A DNA stretch of 64,000 nucleotides, from assembly GCA_035493475.1 (NCBI GenBank), contig DATJIF010000186.1, positions 17,198-81,197 of the forward strand, read 5' to 3'. The translations under genes were made by a program, and so were the position numbers. Positions 48,097 through 55,980 of the stretch are shown in pieces. The DNA is from Actinospica sp035493475 (GTDB lineage: Bacteria > Actinomycetota > Actinomycetes > Streptomycetales > Catenulisporaceae). Positions within the stretch are counted from its first letter, which is position 1, and every line of letters starts with the position of its first letter. The notes under the pieces were generated by a model, which saw nothing but the letters and a program-made list of their open reading frames with translations, was not told the origin of the DNA and searched no databases.

Positions 48097-49935
48097 GTGG
48101 CTGACTTCGACGATGAAGACGGTTACCAGGGCTCCGCGACACTGGAGGTGGCGGACCGCACCTTCGACGTGCGCGTCGAGCTGCGCGGCTACTTCCAGCC
48201 GATCGACGGCCGGTACCACTGGTACGGCCGGATCGCCGCGGACCCGGCGCTGGACGAGGTGCTCGCGGCCGGCCGCCGCCGCGGCACGCTGACCACGCCG
48301 CAGGGCTCGGCCCCGGCCGACGTCGGCGACCCGGACACCTGGGGCCGCTACCGGATCGAGGGCGTCTCGACCCCGCCCTTCGAGTCCTGGTTCACCGCGG
48401 GCCAGGCGCCCGCCTCGGAGCCGGAGAACGCGCTGCCGGAGCACGTGCGGGTGGCCGTGATCGGTGCCGGGTTCGGCGGGATCGGCGCCGGGATCAAGCT
48501 GCTGGAGGCCGGGATCCGCGACTTCGTGATTCTGGAGCGCGCCGCGTCCGTCGGCGGCACCTGGCGGGACAACACATACCCCGGCTGCGCCTGCGACGTG
48601 CCCTCGCACCTGTACTCCTTCTCCTTCGCGCCGAACCCGCGCTGGTCACGCAGCTTCTCGGGCCAGCCGGAGATCCGCGCGTACCTCGAGGGCGTCGCAG
48701 ACCGGCCGGGGCTGCGTCCGCGGCTGCACGTGAACACGCCCGTCACCGGCGCGGTCTGGCAGGAGGACGCGGCGTACTGGCTCGTGAGCACCGAGCGCGG
48801 CCAGTTCACCGCGGACGTCGTCATCGCGGCGGGCGGGCCGATGTCCGACCCCTCGATGCCTGACATCCCCGGCCTCGACGCGTTCCCCGGCGCCGTCTTC
48901 CACTCGGCACGCTGGGACCACGAGACCGACCTGACCGGCGAGCGCGTCGCCGTCGTCGGGACCGGCGCCTCCGCGATCCAGATCGTGCCGCACGTGCAGC
49001 AGAAGGCCGCGAAGCTCGTCCTGTTCCAGCGCACGCCCGCCTGGGTCATGCCGCGCAACGACCGGAAGATCAGCGCCGTGGAACAGTGGCTCTACGCGCA
49101 CGTCCCGCCGACGCAGCGCGTGGCCCGGCTCGGCATCTACACGACGCGCGAGTCCACCGTCGTCGGCTTCGTGAAGCGTCCGGCGATCCTCAAGCTGGCC
49201 TCGCGGATCGCGCGGCTGCACCTGAACCGCGCCGTGCAGGACGCCGATCTGCGCGCGAAGCTCACGCCGAACTACGTGATGGGCTGCAAGCGGGTCCTGC
49301 TCTCCAACGACTACTATCCGGCGCTCGCGCAGCCCAACTCAGAGGTCGTGGCCGCCGGGCTCAGCCGCGTCGAGGGATCCGTGGCCGTCGCCTCGGACGG
49401 CACCCGGCACGAGGTGGACGCGATCGTGTTCGCCACCGGATTCCACACCGTCGACATGCCGATGGCGAAGAAGGTGTGGGGGATCGGCGGCCGCTCGCTC
49501 GAAGAGGTCTGGGACGGCGACATGCGGGCCCTGCGCGGCACGACCGTGGCCGGATTCCCGAACCTCTGCTTCGTGATCGGGCCGAACACCGGGCTCGGCC
49601 ACAACTCGATGGTGCACATCATCGAGTCGCAGCTCTCGTACATCGTCGACTACATCAGGACGCTGGAGAAGTCCGGCGCCGCCGCCCTGGACGCCGACCC
49701 GGCCGCGCAGCACGCCTGGTGCGCGGAGGTCGAGCGGCGGATGGAACCGACCGTGTGGAACACCGGCGGCTGCAAGAGCTGGTACCTGAACGCCGCCGGG
49801 CGCAACCCGACCCTCTGGCCCGCCTCGACGGTGCGCTTCCGGCGCAAGACCCGGCGCGTCGACGAACGCGAATACGTACGCATCCCGGCGAACAGCACCC
49901 ACGCCCTGACCACGAGCGGAGCGAACCAGGCATGA
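48097..49935 (+). CDS. Baeyer-Villiger-type flavin monooxygenase with N-terminal DUF4873 domain
   Basis: A 612-residue protein. Residues 1-95 match DUF4873 (GYQGSATLEVADRTFDVRVE, YHWYGRIAADP). The flavin monooxygenase follows: FAD motif VIGAGFGGIGAGI, GGTWRDNTYPGCACDVPSH, the Baeyer-Villiger fingerprint FPGAVFHSARWDH (FxGxxxHxxxW), and the NADPH motif VAVVGTGASAIQIVP. Such enzymes insert oxygen into ketones or hydroxylate. The GTG at 48097 lies 19 bp after TetR. The hydrolase that overlaps its stop could cleave the resulting ester, as in known ketone-degradation pairs. Confidence 0.88.
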   Translation: MADFDDEDGYQGSATLEVADRTFDVRVELRGYFQPIDGRYHWYGRIAADPALDEVLAAGRRRGTLTTPQGSAPADVGDPDTWGRYRIEGVSTPPFESWFTAGQAPASEPENALPEHVRVAVIGAGFGGIGAGIKLLEAGIRDFVILERAASVGGTWRDNTYPGCACDVPSHLYSFSFAPNPRWSRSFSGQPEIRAYLEGVADRPGLRPRLHVNTPVTGAVWQEDAAYWLVSTERGQFTADVVIAAGGPMSDPSMPDIPGLDAFPGAVFHSARWDHETDLTGERVAVVGTGASAIQIVPHVQQKAAKLVLFQRTPAWVMPRNDRKISAVEQWLYAHVPPTQRVARLGIYTTRESTVVGFVKRPAILKLASRIARLHLNRAVQDADLRAKLTPNYVMGCKRVLLSNDYYPALAQPNSEVVAAGLSRVEGSVAVASDGTRHEVDAIVFATGFHTVDMPMAKKVWGIGGRSLEEVWDGDMRALRGTTVAGFPNLCFVIGPNTGLGHNSMVHIIESQLSYIVDYIRTLEKSGAAALDADPAAQHAWCAEVERRMEPTVWNTGGCKSWYLNAAGRNPTLWPASTVRFRRKTRRVDEREYVRIPANSTHALTTSGANQA

Positions 49936-50885
49936 CGAGCACTGACCCCTTCATCCCGCCGGTGCCCGAAGTCCGGCTGCGCATCCCCTCGGCCGACGGC
50001 ACGCAGTTGAACGTCGAGGTGCACGGCCCGGACGGAGCGCCGACGGTCGTGCTGGTGCACGGCTGGACCTGCCAAATAGCCTTCTGGGCGCCCGTCATCA
50101 GGATCCTGCGTTCGGCCACGCTCGAGCTCCGGGTCGTCGTCTACGACCAGCGCGGACACGGCGAGAGCGAGATCCCCGGGACCGACGCCTACAGCGTGCC
50201 GATCCTGGTCGAGGACCTGCGCGCCGTGCTCGACGCCACGATCCCGGACGGTGAGAAGGCCGTGCTCGTCGGGCACAGCATGGGCGGCATGACGATCATG
50301 GCGGCGGGCGGCGACGCGTCGATCCTCGGCCGGGTCGGGGGAGCGGTGCTCTGCTCGACCGGCTTCGCGAACCTGCCCGGCTCGTCCACCGTCGTCCCCG
50401 GCCTCAAGCGGCTGCCGAAGGCCAACCGCGCCGCGCACCGCTTCCTGCTGACCAGCACGCTGCCGGTCGGCCCGGTCACGCCGATCTCGCGCGCGATGAT
50501 GAAGCACACCGCGCTCGGCCCGAAGGCGAACCGGCACCTGCAGAAGGTCAACGCGCGCATCATCACCGCGTGCCGCCCGAAGCCGCGCTCCGGCTGGGGC
50601 CGCGTGCTCACCGAACTCGACGTGACCGAGCAGGTGCGCAAGCTGGACGTGCCCACCTCAGTGCTCTTCGGCACCGCCGACCGGCTCACCCCGGAGTCCG
50701 CGCACGCGCAGGCCATCGCCGACGCGCTGCCCCGCTTCGAGGGGATGACCACGCTCACCGGCCTCGGCCACATGACGCCGATGGAGGCGCCCGACGTCGT
50801 CAGCACCCTGATCCGGCAGCGGGTCCGCGGGATGCTGAACGCCGCCGAGGTGGCCGAAGCCGCGAAGGGAACCGACCATGAGTAA
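49932..50885 (+). CDS. Alpha/beta hydrolase (esterase) of the monooxygenase operon
   Basis: A 317-residue alpha/beta hydrolase. VLVHGWTCQIAFW is the oxyanion-hole block, the Ser lies in VGHSMGGM (about 117), Asp in FGTADRLTPE and His in GLGHMTPME. The ATGA start overlaps the monooxygenase stop by 4 bp. A natural substrate would be the ester product of the monooxygenase. The 3' end overlaps the SDR start by 8 bp. Confidence 0.88.
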   Translation: MTSTDPFIPPVPEVRLRIPSADGTQLNVEVHGPDGAPTVVLVHGWTCQIAFWAPVIRILRSATLELRVVVYDQRGHGESEIPGTDAYSVPILVEDLRAVLDATIPDGEKAVLVGHSMGGMTIMAAGGDASILGRVGGAVLCSTGFANLPGSSTVVPGLKRLPKANRAAHRFLLTSTLPVGPVTPISRAMMKHTALGPKANRHLQKVNARIITACRPKPRSGWGRVLTELDVTEQVRKLDVPTSVLFGTADRLTPESAHAQAIADALPRFEGMTTLTGLGHMTPMEAPDVVSTLIRQRVRGMLNAAEVAEAAKGTDHE

Positions 50886-51795
50886 CGCAGCCCCGCTCAC
50901 CGGCAAGACCGCCGTCGTCACCGGAGCGGCCCGCGGCATCGGCGCCGCGCTCGCCGCCAGCCTGGCCCGGCGCGGCGCGAACGTGGCCCTCGTCGGTCTC
51001 GAACCGGACGAGCTCGAACAGGCCGCGAAGGCGTGCCGCGCGCAGACCGTCGCGAACGCGGGCGCGGCCGTGTGGGAGGCGGACATCACCGACAAGGCGC
51101 GGATGTCCGAGGTCGCGACGGAGGTCAGCGACCACTTCGGCGCGATCGACGTCGTCGTGGCGAACGCGGGCATCGCGATCGGCGGACCGTTCGTGGACAG
51201 CGACCCGGCGAACTTCGACCGCGTCATCGAGATCAACCTGCTCGGCTCGATCGCGACGGCGCGCGCGATGCTCCCGGCGCTGACCCGCTCGCGCGGCTAC
51301 CTGCTGCAGGTCGCCTCGCTGGCCGCGCTGACGCCGACGCCGCTGATGGCCGCGTACTGCACGAGCAAGTCAGGGGTCGAAGCCTTCGCGCACAGCCTGC
51401 GCAGCGAGGTGCGGCCGGACGGCGTGGACGTGGGCGTCGCCTACCTGTCGTGGACGGACACCGACATGGTGCGCGGCGCCGACCAGGACGACGTGCTCGC
51501 CGAGATGCGGGCCCGGCTGCCCTGGCCCGCCAACAAGACCGGCAAGCTGGAGCCCGCCGTCGAGCGCCTGGCCACGGGCATCGTGCGCCGATCCGCGCAC
51601 GTCTACGGCCAGCCGTGGGTCCGCTCGATGCAGTGGCTGCCGCGCGGCGTGCTTCCCGCGGCGATCGCCTTCCGCGGCGCCCAGGAGGTCAAGCGGCTGT
51701 CCGGACGGCTCGCCGCGGGTGCCGAGGCGCGGCGCCAGCCGGTCGGCCCCGGCGGACTCGCGGCCGTGCGGGACCACGCCCCCGAATCGAAATGA
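50878..51795 (+). CDS. SDR oxidoreductase of the monooxygenase operon
   Basis: A 305-residue classical SDR with TGAARGIG, VANAGIAIGG, the Ser in VASLAALTPT and YCTSKSG (Tyr/Lys). The C-terminal extension (about 245-305) is longer than FabG-type SDRs, with WVRSMQWLPRGVLPA, perhaps membrane-associated. In the operon it could interconvert an alcohol and the ketone used by the monooxygenase. The order monooxygenase/hydrolase/SDR resembles the first three genes of the mycobacterial mymA operon. Confidence 0.85.
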   Translation: MSNAAPLTGKTAVVTGAARGIGAALAASLARRGANVALVGLEPDELEQAAKACRAQTVANAGAAVWEADITDKARMSEVATEVSDHFGAIDVVVANAGIAIGGPFVDSDPANFDRVIEINLLGSIATARAMLPALTRSRGYLLQVASLAALTPTPLMAAYCTSKSGVEAFAHSLRSEVRPDGVDVGVAYLSWTDTDMVRGADQDDVLAEMRARLPWPANKTGKLEPAVERLATGIVRRSAHVYGQPWVRSMQWLPRGVLPAAIAFRGAQEVKRLSGRLAAGAEARRQPVGPGGLAAVRDHAPESK

Positions 51796-51797
51796 TC

Positions 51798-52259
51798 TTA
51801 CTTGCGGCCCTGGTTCAGGCCGCGTAGTTCGTCCACCAGGTCACGCAGGTGCTCCAGGACGGGGACCGCGGCGGTCAGCGTCGCGGCCTCGTCGTCGGAG
51901 AGCTTGGCGACGGCGTCTCCGAACACTTCGATGTTCCCGGCCCGGCGGGTGCGCAGGAACTCCGCGCCCGCCTCCGTGATCGCGACCATGACCACGCGCT
52001 TGTCGGCCGGGTCGCTGAGGCGCTCGACGTAGCCGTCCCGGACCAGCGACGTGACCAGCACGGTCACCGAGGGCTGCGTCACGCCTTCGGACGCGGCCAG
52101 GTCGGTGATCCGCCGCGGCCCGGTGCGCTCGAGCGTGGCCAGCACCGAAAGCGAGGTCAGGCTCAGCTCCCGCGGCGTGATCCGGATGAACGCCGTGACC
52201 AGGTCGTACACCGCGTCCGCGGCATGCTCGCCCTCGCTAGTGCTCATGTCCCGAAGCAT
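51798..52259 (-). CDS. MarR family transcriptional regulator
   Basis: A 153-residue MarR regulator. Winged helix at about residues 35-105: RITDLAASEGVTQPSVTVLVTSL and the wing YVERLSDPADKRVVMVAITEAG, the DxRxx MarR hallmark. ATG 52259 has GGAG 7 bp upstream; ATG 52247 (MSTSEG) is an alternative. It ends 2 bp from the stop of the SDR gene (convergent) and is divergent from the universal stress protein gene, its most likely target besides itself. Confidence 0.88.
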   Translation of the reverse strand: MLRDMSTSEGEHAADAVYDLVTAFIRITPRELSLTSLSVLATLERTGPRRITDLAASEGVTQPSVTVLVTSLVRDGYVERLSDPADKRVVMVAITEAGAEFLRTRRAGNIEVFGDAVAKLSDDEAATLTAAVPVLEHLRDLVDELRGLNQGRK

Positions 52260-52288
52260 AGCCCCGCTCCGCCCGTACGCCAGTTACA

Positions 52289-52316
52289 TTGACAGTCTAT
52301 ATATCGCCTCTATACG
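52289..52316 (+). promoter_or_regulatory. Near-consensus promoter for the universal stress protein gene
   Basis: TTGACA (52289-52294) and TATACG (52311-52316) are separated by 16 bp. The expected start of transcription lies within a few bases of the GTG at 52325, so the message would be leaderless or nearly so. The region is AT-rich compared with its surroundings. Confidence 0.65.
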
Positions 52317-52324
52317 CTTTTCCC

Positions 52325-52750
52325 GTGCAATCCACGTCGAGCGGCCCGGCGCTGTTCGTCGTCGGGATCGACGGCTCGGACACCTCGTGGCGCGCGCTGC
52401 ACTACGCCTTCGGGCTCGCCCGGCGCCAGCGCAGCACCCTGATCGCGGTCTTCTCCTTCACGCCGATCATCACCTACATCACCAGCCCGGGCGAGGTCTA
52501 CTACACCGGGGAGGACGTGGCGGCCGAGATCCGCGCGGTGATCGAGGCGCTGTCCGCCGAGACCCACGTGGCCGCCGAGTTCATCTGCGCGCAGCGCGAC
52601 CCGGTGCTGACGCTGATCGAGCTCGCCGCCGACCGGCACGCCGACGCCATCGTGCTCGGCGCCAGCAAGGCCCTCGGCCACAAGCTCTTCGGCTCCAAGG
52701 CCGCGCGCACGATGCGCCGCAGCCGCTGCCCGGTGATCGTGGTGCCGTAG
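52325..52750 (+). CDS. Universal stress protein (UspA family)
   Basis: A 141-residue single-domain Usp. VVGIDGSDTSWRALHYAFGLA is the start strand/helix, LIELAADRHADAIVLGASKA gives the G-x2-G-like region, and the end RTMRRSRCPVIVVP is typical. The ATP-binding motif G-2x-G-9x-G(S/T) is only partly present (GASKALGHKLFGSKA). The GTG at 52325 follows a strong promoter directly. Role: stress or dormancy response, by family. Confidence 0.85.
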   Translation: MQSTSSGPALFVVGIDGSDTSWRALHYAFGLARRQRSTLIAVFSFTPIITYITSPGEVYYTGEDVAAEIRAVIEALSAETHVAAEFICAQRDPVLTLIELAADRHADAIVLGASKALGHKLFGSKAARTMRRSRCPVIVVP

Positions 52751-52790
52751 ACCACCGGGTGGCGGCCGCGTCGTTACTCAGGACCGGTGA

Positions 52791-54128
52791 TTAGAACCCT
52801 GCGAGTCCGTCCGGCGTACCGAGTCCGGTCGGGCCGTCCCAGCCGACGCCGGACACGCACAGGGCGTTGTCACAGCCGGCGTGCGGCGGGTAGTTCGCGC
52901 CGATCTGCACGTCGTAGAAGTCCTTCGCCGGGTCCGCGTACAGCGTGCTCGGCCCCTCGACCTGCGTCAGGTGGCCGGCCCGCGCGTACACGCCCGCGAT
53001 GAACGGGCTCGACTCGCTGGTGCCGCCGACCACGACCCAGTTGAACGGCTCGCCGGTCTCCGGCGCGTAGTCGTCGAAGACCGCGGCACCGGTGTTCGGG
53101 TCCGCGTCCGCCGAGACGTCCGAGTCGGTCCGGTGGCCCTTGCAGAACTTGCTGACGCCGCTCGGCTGCCCGAGCGCGGCGGGCAGGTCGCCCGCGCAGC
53201 CGCTGCCCGCGCCGCTCCACGCGACCTCGGTGTAGCCGCGGCTCGTGCTCGGCGTCGAGTACAGCGACGTGCCGCCGACCGAGGTGACCGTCGGCAGGTT
53301 CTGCGGCCAGCCGTCCGGCGAGCCCTCGTAGCCGCCGTCGCCCGAGGACGCGGTGATGGCCATCCCCGGGTGGAAGAAGTCGCGCGCCACCGGGCCGAGG
53401 TCCAGCGTCGCGTCCGGGTCGAACTGGTAGCTGATGCTCGCCGCGTTCGCGCCGAGCTTCGCGGCCGTGTTCAGCGCGACCCCGAAGTCCTCGGCCGCCA
53501 CGTCCTCGGACGTGGTCAGGTCCCGGTTCACCGTGATCTCGATGATCTTGCAGCCCGGGCAGGCGGCCGAGGCCATGTCCACGTCGAGGGTGGTCTCGAG
53601 GCCGACCCCCTCGTCGAAGGACTTCTGGTCGTCGTTCGTGCCGGGCTTGAGCGGCGCGCCGCCGTACTCGTTGACCTGCTTGAAGCAGCCGCTCGCGCTG
53701 GTGCACGCGGGCAGCCCGTAGGTCGAGCGGTAGGAGTTGAGGGTGGCCTCGAGCGTGGGGAACGAGCCCTCGTCCAGGATCGCGATGGTGCCCTTCTGCC
53801 CGACGCCGGCGGGCAGGTTGTAGGCCTTGGCGAAGTCGGCCGGACCGTAGCCGGCGGGCACCGTGGTGGACAGCGGCTTGCTGGAGCCCGGGGCGACGGT
53901 CAGGATCCGGGCGACGCAGTGCCCGTACTTCCGGCAGACGGCCGCCGTGCCGCGCCCGGCGAGCAGCGCGCTCGGCAGGGTCGCCGCGGAGCCGAGGTGG
54001 AGGCTCGCGACGTTCGGGGCGGGGGTGGCGGCGTCGGCCTGCGCGGCGGCGGGCGTCAGCCCGATCGCCGCCAGTGCGACGACCGCGGCCGCGACGATCG
54101 CGGCGCGGCGCAAGCGAGGAGCGTGCAA
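52791..54128 (-). CDS. Secreted sedolisin-like (S53) serine peptidase without propeptide domain
   Basis: A 445-residue exported protease. TTG at 54128 gives a signal peptide (RRAAIVAAAVVALAAIGLTPAAAQA) and has GAGGAA 6 bp upstream. The S53 catalytic Glu/Asp pair is in GVGLETTLDVDMASA, the oxyanion Asp in ASSGDGGYEG and the Ser in GGTSESSPFIAG. Most sedolisins carry a 150-200-residue prodomain; here only about 60 residues (with two Cys) separate the signal from the catalytic domain, so maturation must differ. A TTG start suggests low translation. Confidence 0.82.
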   Translation of the reverse strand: MHAPRLRRAAIVAAAVVALAAIGLTPAAAQADAATPAPNVASLHLGSAATLPSALLAGRGTAAVCRKYGHCVARILTVAPGSSKPLSTTVPAGYGPADFAKAYNLPAGVGQKGTIAILDEGSFPTLEATLNSYRSTYGLPACTSASGCFKQVNEYGGAPLKPGTNDDQKSFDEGVGLETTLDVDMASAACPGCKIIEITVNRDLTTSEDVAAEDFGVALNTAAKLGANAASISYQFDPDATLDLGPVARDFFHPGMAITASSGDGGYEGSPDGWPQNLPTVTSVGGTSLYSTPSTSRGYTEVAWSGAGSGCAGDLPAALGQPSGVSKFCKGHRTDSDVSADADPNTGAAVFDDYAPETGEPFNWVVVGGTSESSPFIAGVYARAGHLTQVEGPSTLYADPAKDFYDVQIGANYPPHAGCDNALCVSGVGWDGPTGLGTPDGLAGF

Positions 54129-54134
54129 CGTGGG

Positions 54135-54140
54135 TTCCTC
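54135..54140 (-). promoter_or_regulatory. Ribosome binding site supporting the TTG start
   Basis: GAGGAA on the minus strand, 6 bp before TTG 54128. The only longer in-frame starts would add a non-signal leader before the hydrophobic stretch. Confidence 0.6.
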
Positions 54141-54249
54141 TTCTCTGGTGGGTGTGTCAGAGGTCGTCACCGACTGAGAAGCAACGGTTACCGAGTGCCG
54201 CTGCGCTGTCAATAAGAAACCTGAGAATTACATGAAGATTGTTATCTGG

Positions 54250-54288
54250 TGCAACTTCGGCGGTCGGCCGCGGGTGTTGTCTATAGAC
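54250..54288 (+). promoter_or_regulatory. Possible ECF-type promoter with palindrome before the sigma gene
   Basis: TGCAAC at 54250 resembles the -35 of SigE-family ECF promoters; GTCTATAGAC (54279-54288), a perfect 10-bp palindrome, contains a GTCTA -10-like element. The spacing is longer than usual, so this is tentative. It would allow autoregulation. Confidence 0.3.
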
Positions 54289-54333
54289 CGTGCCCGCCGG
54301 GGGCGTGCGGCTCGGCGGGAACAGGGAGGCAGC

Positions 54334-54867
54334 GTGCCGGACGAACTCGACTTCGACGAGTTCTACACGGCCGGCTTCCGGCGCGTGGTGAGTCAGGTCT
54401 ACGCGATGACCGGGAACCTGGCCGAGGCGGAGGACGCCGTGCAGGAGGCGTTCGCGCGGGCCTGGCAGCGCTGGGACGACGTGCGCGGCTACGGCGACCC
54501 CGAGGCGTGGATCCGCACGGTGGCCTACCGGCTGTGCGTCTCCGCGTGGCGCAAGGCCGTCAACCGCCGCGCCGCGCACCACCGCGCCGCGGCCGCGCCC
54601 GAACTGCCTGGCCTGAGCCCGGACCACCTGACGCTGGTCTCCGCGCTGCGCCGGATATCCGCCGAGCAGCGCCGCGCGATCGTGCTCTTCCACCTGGTCG
54701 GGCTCACGATCGCCGAGATAGCCCGGGAGACCGGCTCGCCCGAGGGCACGGTCAAGTCCCATCTCAACCGGGGCCGCAAGGCCCTGGCCCCGCTGGTCTC
54801 CGAGTTCGCCGAGGTCGGCGCGGGCGGCCCACGCCGCAGCGGCACCGACCTGGCGGAGGAGTGGTGA
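54334..54867 (+). CDS. SigE-family ECF RNA polymerase sigma factor
   Basis: A 177-residue sigma factor. Region 2 (about 8-70): VYAMTGNLAEAEDAVQEAFA and WDDVRGYGDPEAWIRTVAY; region 4 (about 105-160): ISAEQRRAIVLFHLVGLTIA and SPEGTVKSHLNRGRKAL. This is the SigE family typical of actinomycetes. GGGAGG lies 4 bp before the GTG. It is followed 5 bp later by a membrane protein likely to be its partner. No classical zinc anti-sigma motif is seen there. Confidence 0.88.
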   Translation: MPDELDFDEFYTAGFRRVVSQVYAMTGNLAEAEDAVQEAFARAWQRWDDVRGYGDPEAWIRTVAYRLCVSAWRKAVNRRAAHHRAAAAPELPGLSPDHLTLVSALRRISAEQRRAIVLFHLVGLTIAEIARETGSPEGTVKSHLNRGRKALAPLVSEFAEVGAGGPRRSGTDLAEEW

Positions 54868-54872
54868 GCTGA

Positions 54873-55862
54873 ATGCCCGAGAGCTTCGACACCATGCTCG
54901 CGGAACTCGCCGAGGCTGCCGCCGACGCAACCGTGCCGCCGGGCCTCGCCGAGGTGCGCCGCCGCGCGCGTCAACGCACCCTGACGCGCCGGATGACCGC
55001 CTCGGCGTTCGCCCTCATGCTGGTCGGGCTGACCGGCGGCGCGTGGGCGGTGGCCGAGCACCGGTCCGCCAGGACCGAGGCCGTCGCCCCGATGGCCGGG
55101 CCGAGCGCCGCGTCCGCCGCGCGGGGCCCCCGCGCCACAGCGTCCGAGCCCGGCGGCATATTCGGCGCGCCGATCGCGTCCCCGAGCCAGGAGATCTCGG
55201 CGTTCACCAACGGCTCGGACGCCGTCGTGTGGAAGACGGCCGCCGCGAAGGACGGCTACCTGATGGTCTTCTCGGACGGCACGGTCGCGCTGAGCAGCAT
55301 GGGCAGCTTCCCGCTCTGCTACGCACGCCTGGCCGCCACGGCTGAGAGCATGAGCCCCGCGACCGTCGTATCCGCCTCCGCGCAGCCCCTCGCGGACGTG
55401 GCGTGCGACGACTTCGGCACGAACGCAGGGGTCTTCGCCGCGCCCGTGTCGAACGGCACCGAGGTCCTCGTCTCGACGCCGACCAGCGGCGAGGGAGCCG
55501 TCTACACGTACAGCCGAGTCGCCTCGTTCAGCAGCACCCAGGCCGTGTCCGCCGTGGCCCGCACCGCACTGCTCAAGCAGCTCACCGGCACGTGGATCAG
55601 CGCCGACTCCGAGAAGCGCAGCCTGGCCATCGGCGTGGACGGCTCGATCCAGTACACGGCCTACGTGACCGGGGGCAAGCCCTCCGTCGGCATCGGCACG
55701 ATCGACACGAACTACCCGACCGGGGCACGCGCCGTGTTCGACTGCGCGAACGGCGACCGGACGCCCTGTCAGGTCCTGCTGATCGAGCTGGCCCAGCAGT
55801 CCGCCGACCAGATCACCGTCTACGGCAGCTACGGACCCGAGTCATTCATCCGCAAGGGCTGA
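54873..55862 (+). CDS. Single-pass membrane protein, probable sigma-factor partner
   Basis: A 329-residue protein. The N-terminal cytosolic part (1-42) is helical and ends in RRRARQRTLTRR; one membrane helix follows (ASAFALMLVGLTGGAWAVA), then a long extracytoplasmic domain. This N-in/C-out layout is that of proteins encoded with SigE-family sigma factors, although the HxxxCxxC anti-sigma zinc motif is absent. The outer domain has two pairs of Cys (FPLCYAR, VACDDF, FDCANG, TPCQVL), probably disulphide-bonded. Whether it inhibits the sigma factor is inference. Confidence 0.7.
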   Translation: MPESFDTMLAELAEAAADATVPPGLAEVRRRARQRTLTRRMTASAFALMLVGLTGGAWAVAEHRSARTEAVAPMAGPSAASAARGPRATASEPGGIFGAPIASPSQEISAFTNGSDAVVWKTAAAKDGYLMVFSDGTVALSSMGSFPLCYARLAATAESMSPATVVSASAQPLADVACDDFGTNAGVFAAPVSNGTEVLVSTPTSGEGAVYTYSRVASFSSTQAVSAVARTALLKQLTGTWISADSEKRSLAIGVDGSIQYTAYVTGGKPSVGIGTIDTNYPTGARAVFDCANGDRTPCQVLLIELAQQSADQITVYGSYGPESFIRKG

Positions 55863-55980
55863 TCCGGCGGCGTGATCGTCCGCTTCCGTTCCCCGCCGCG
55901 ACGCTGGAACAGACCGCGCCGCGGTGGAAGGGTGGGCTCCGACGAAGGGGTCCTCGCACACGGGAACGGAAGGGTTCGCC

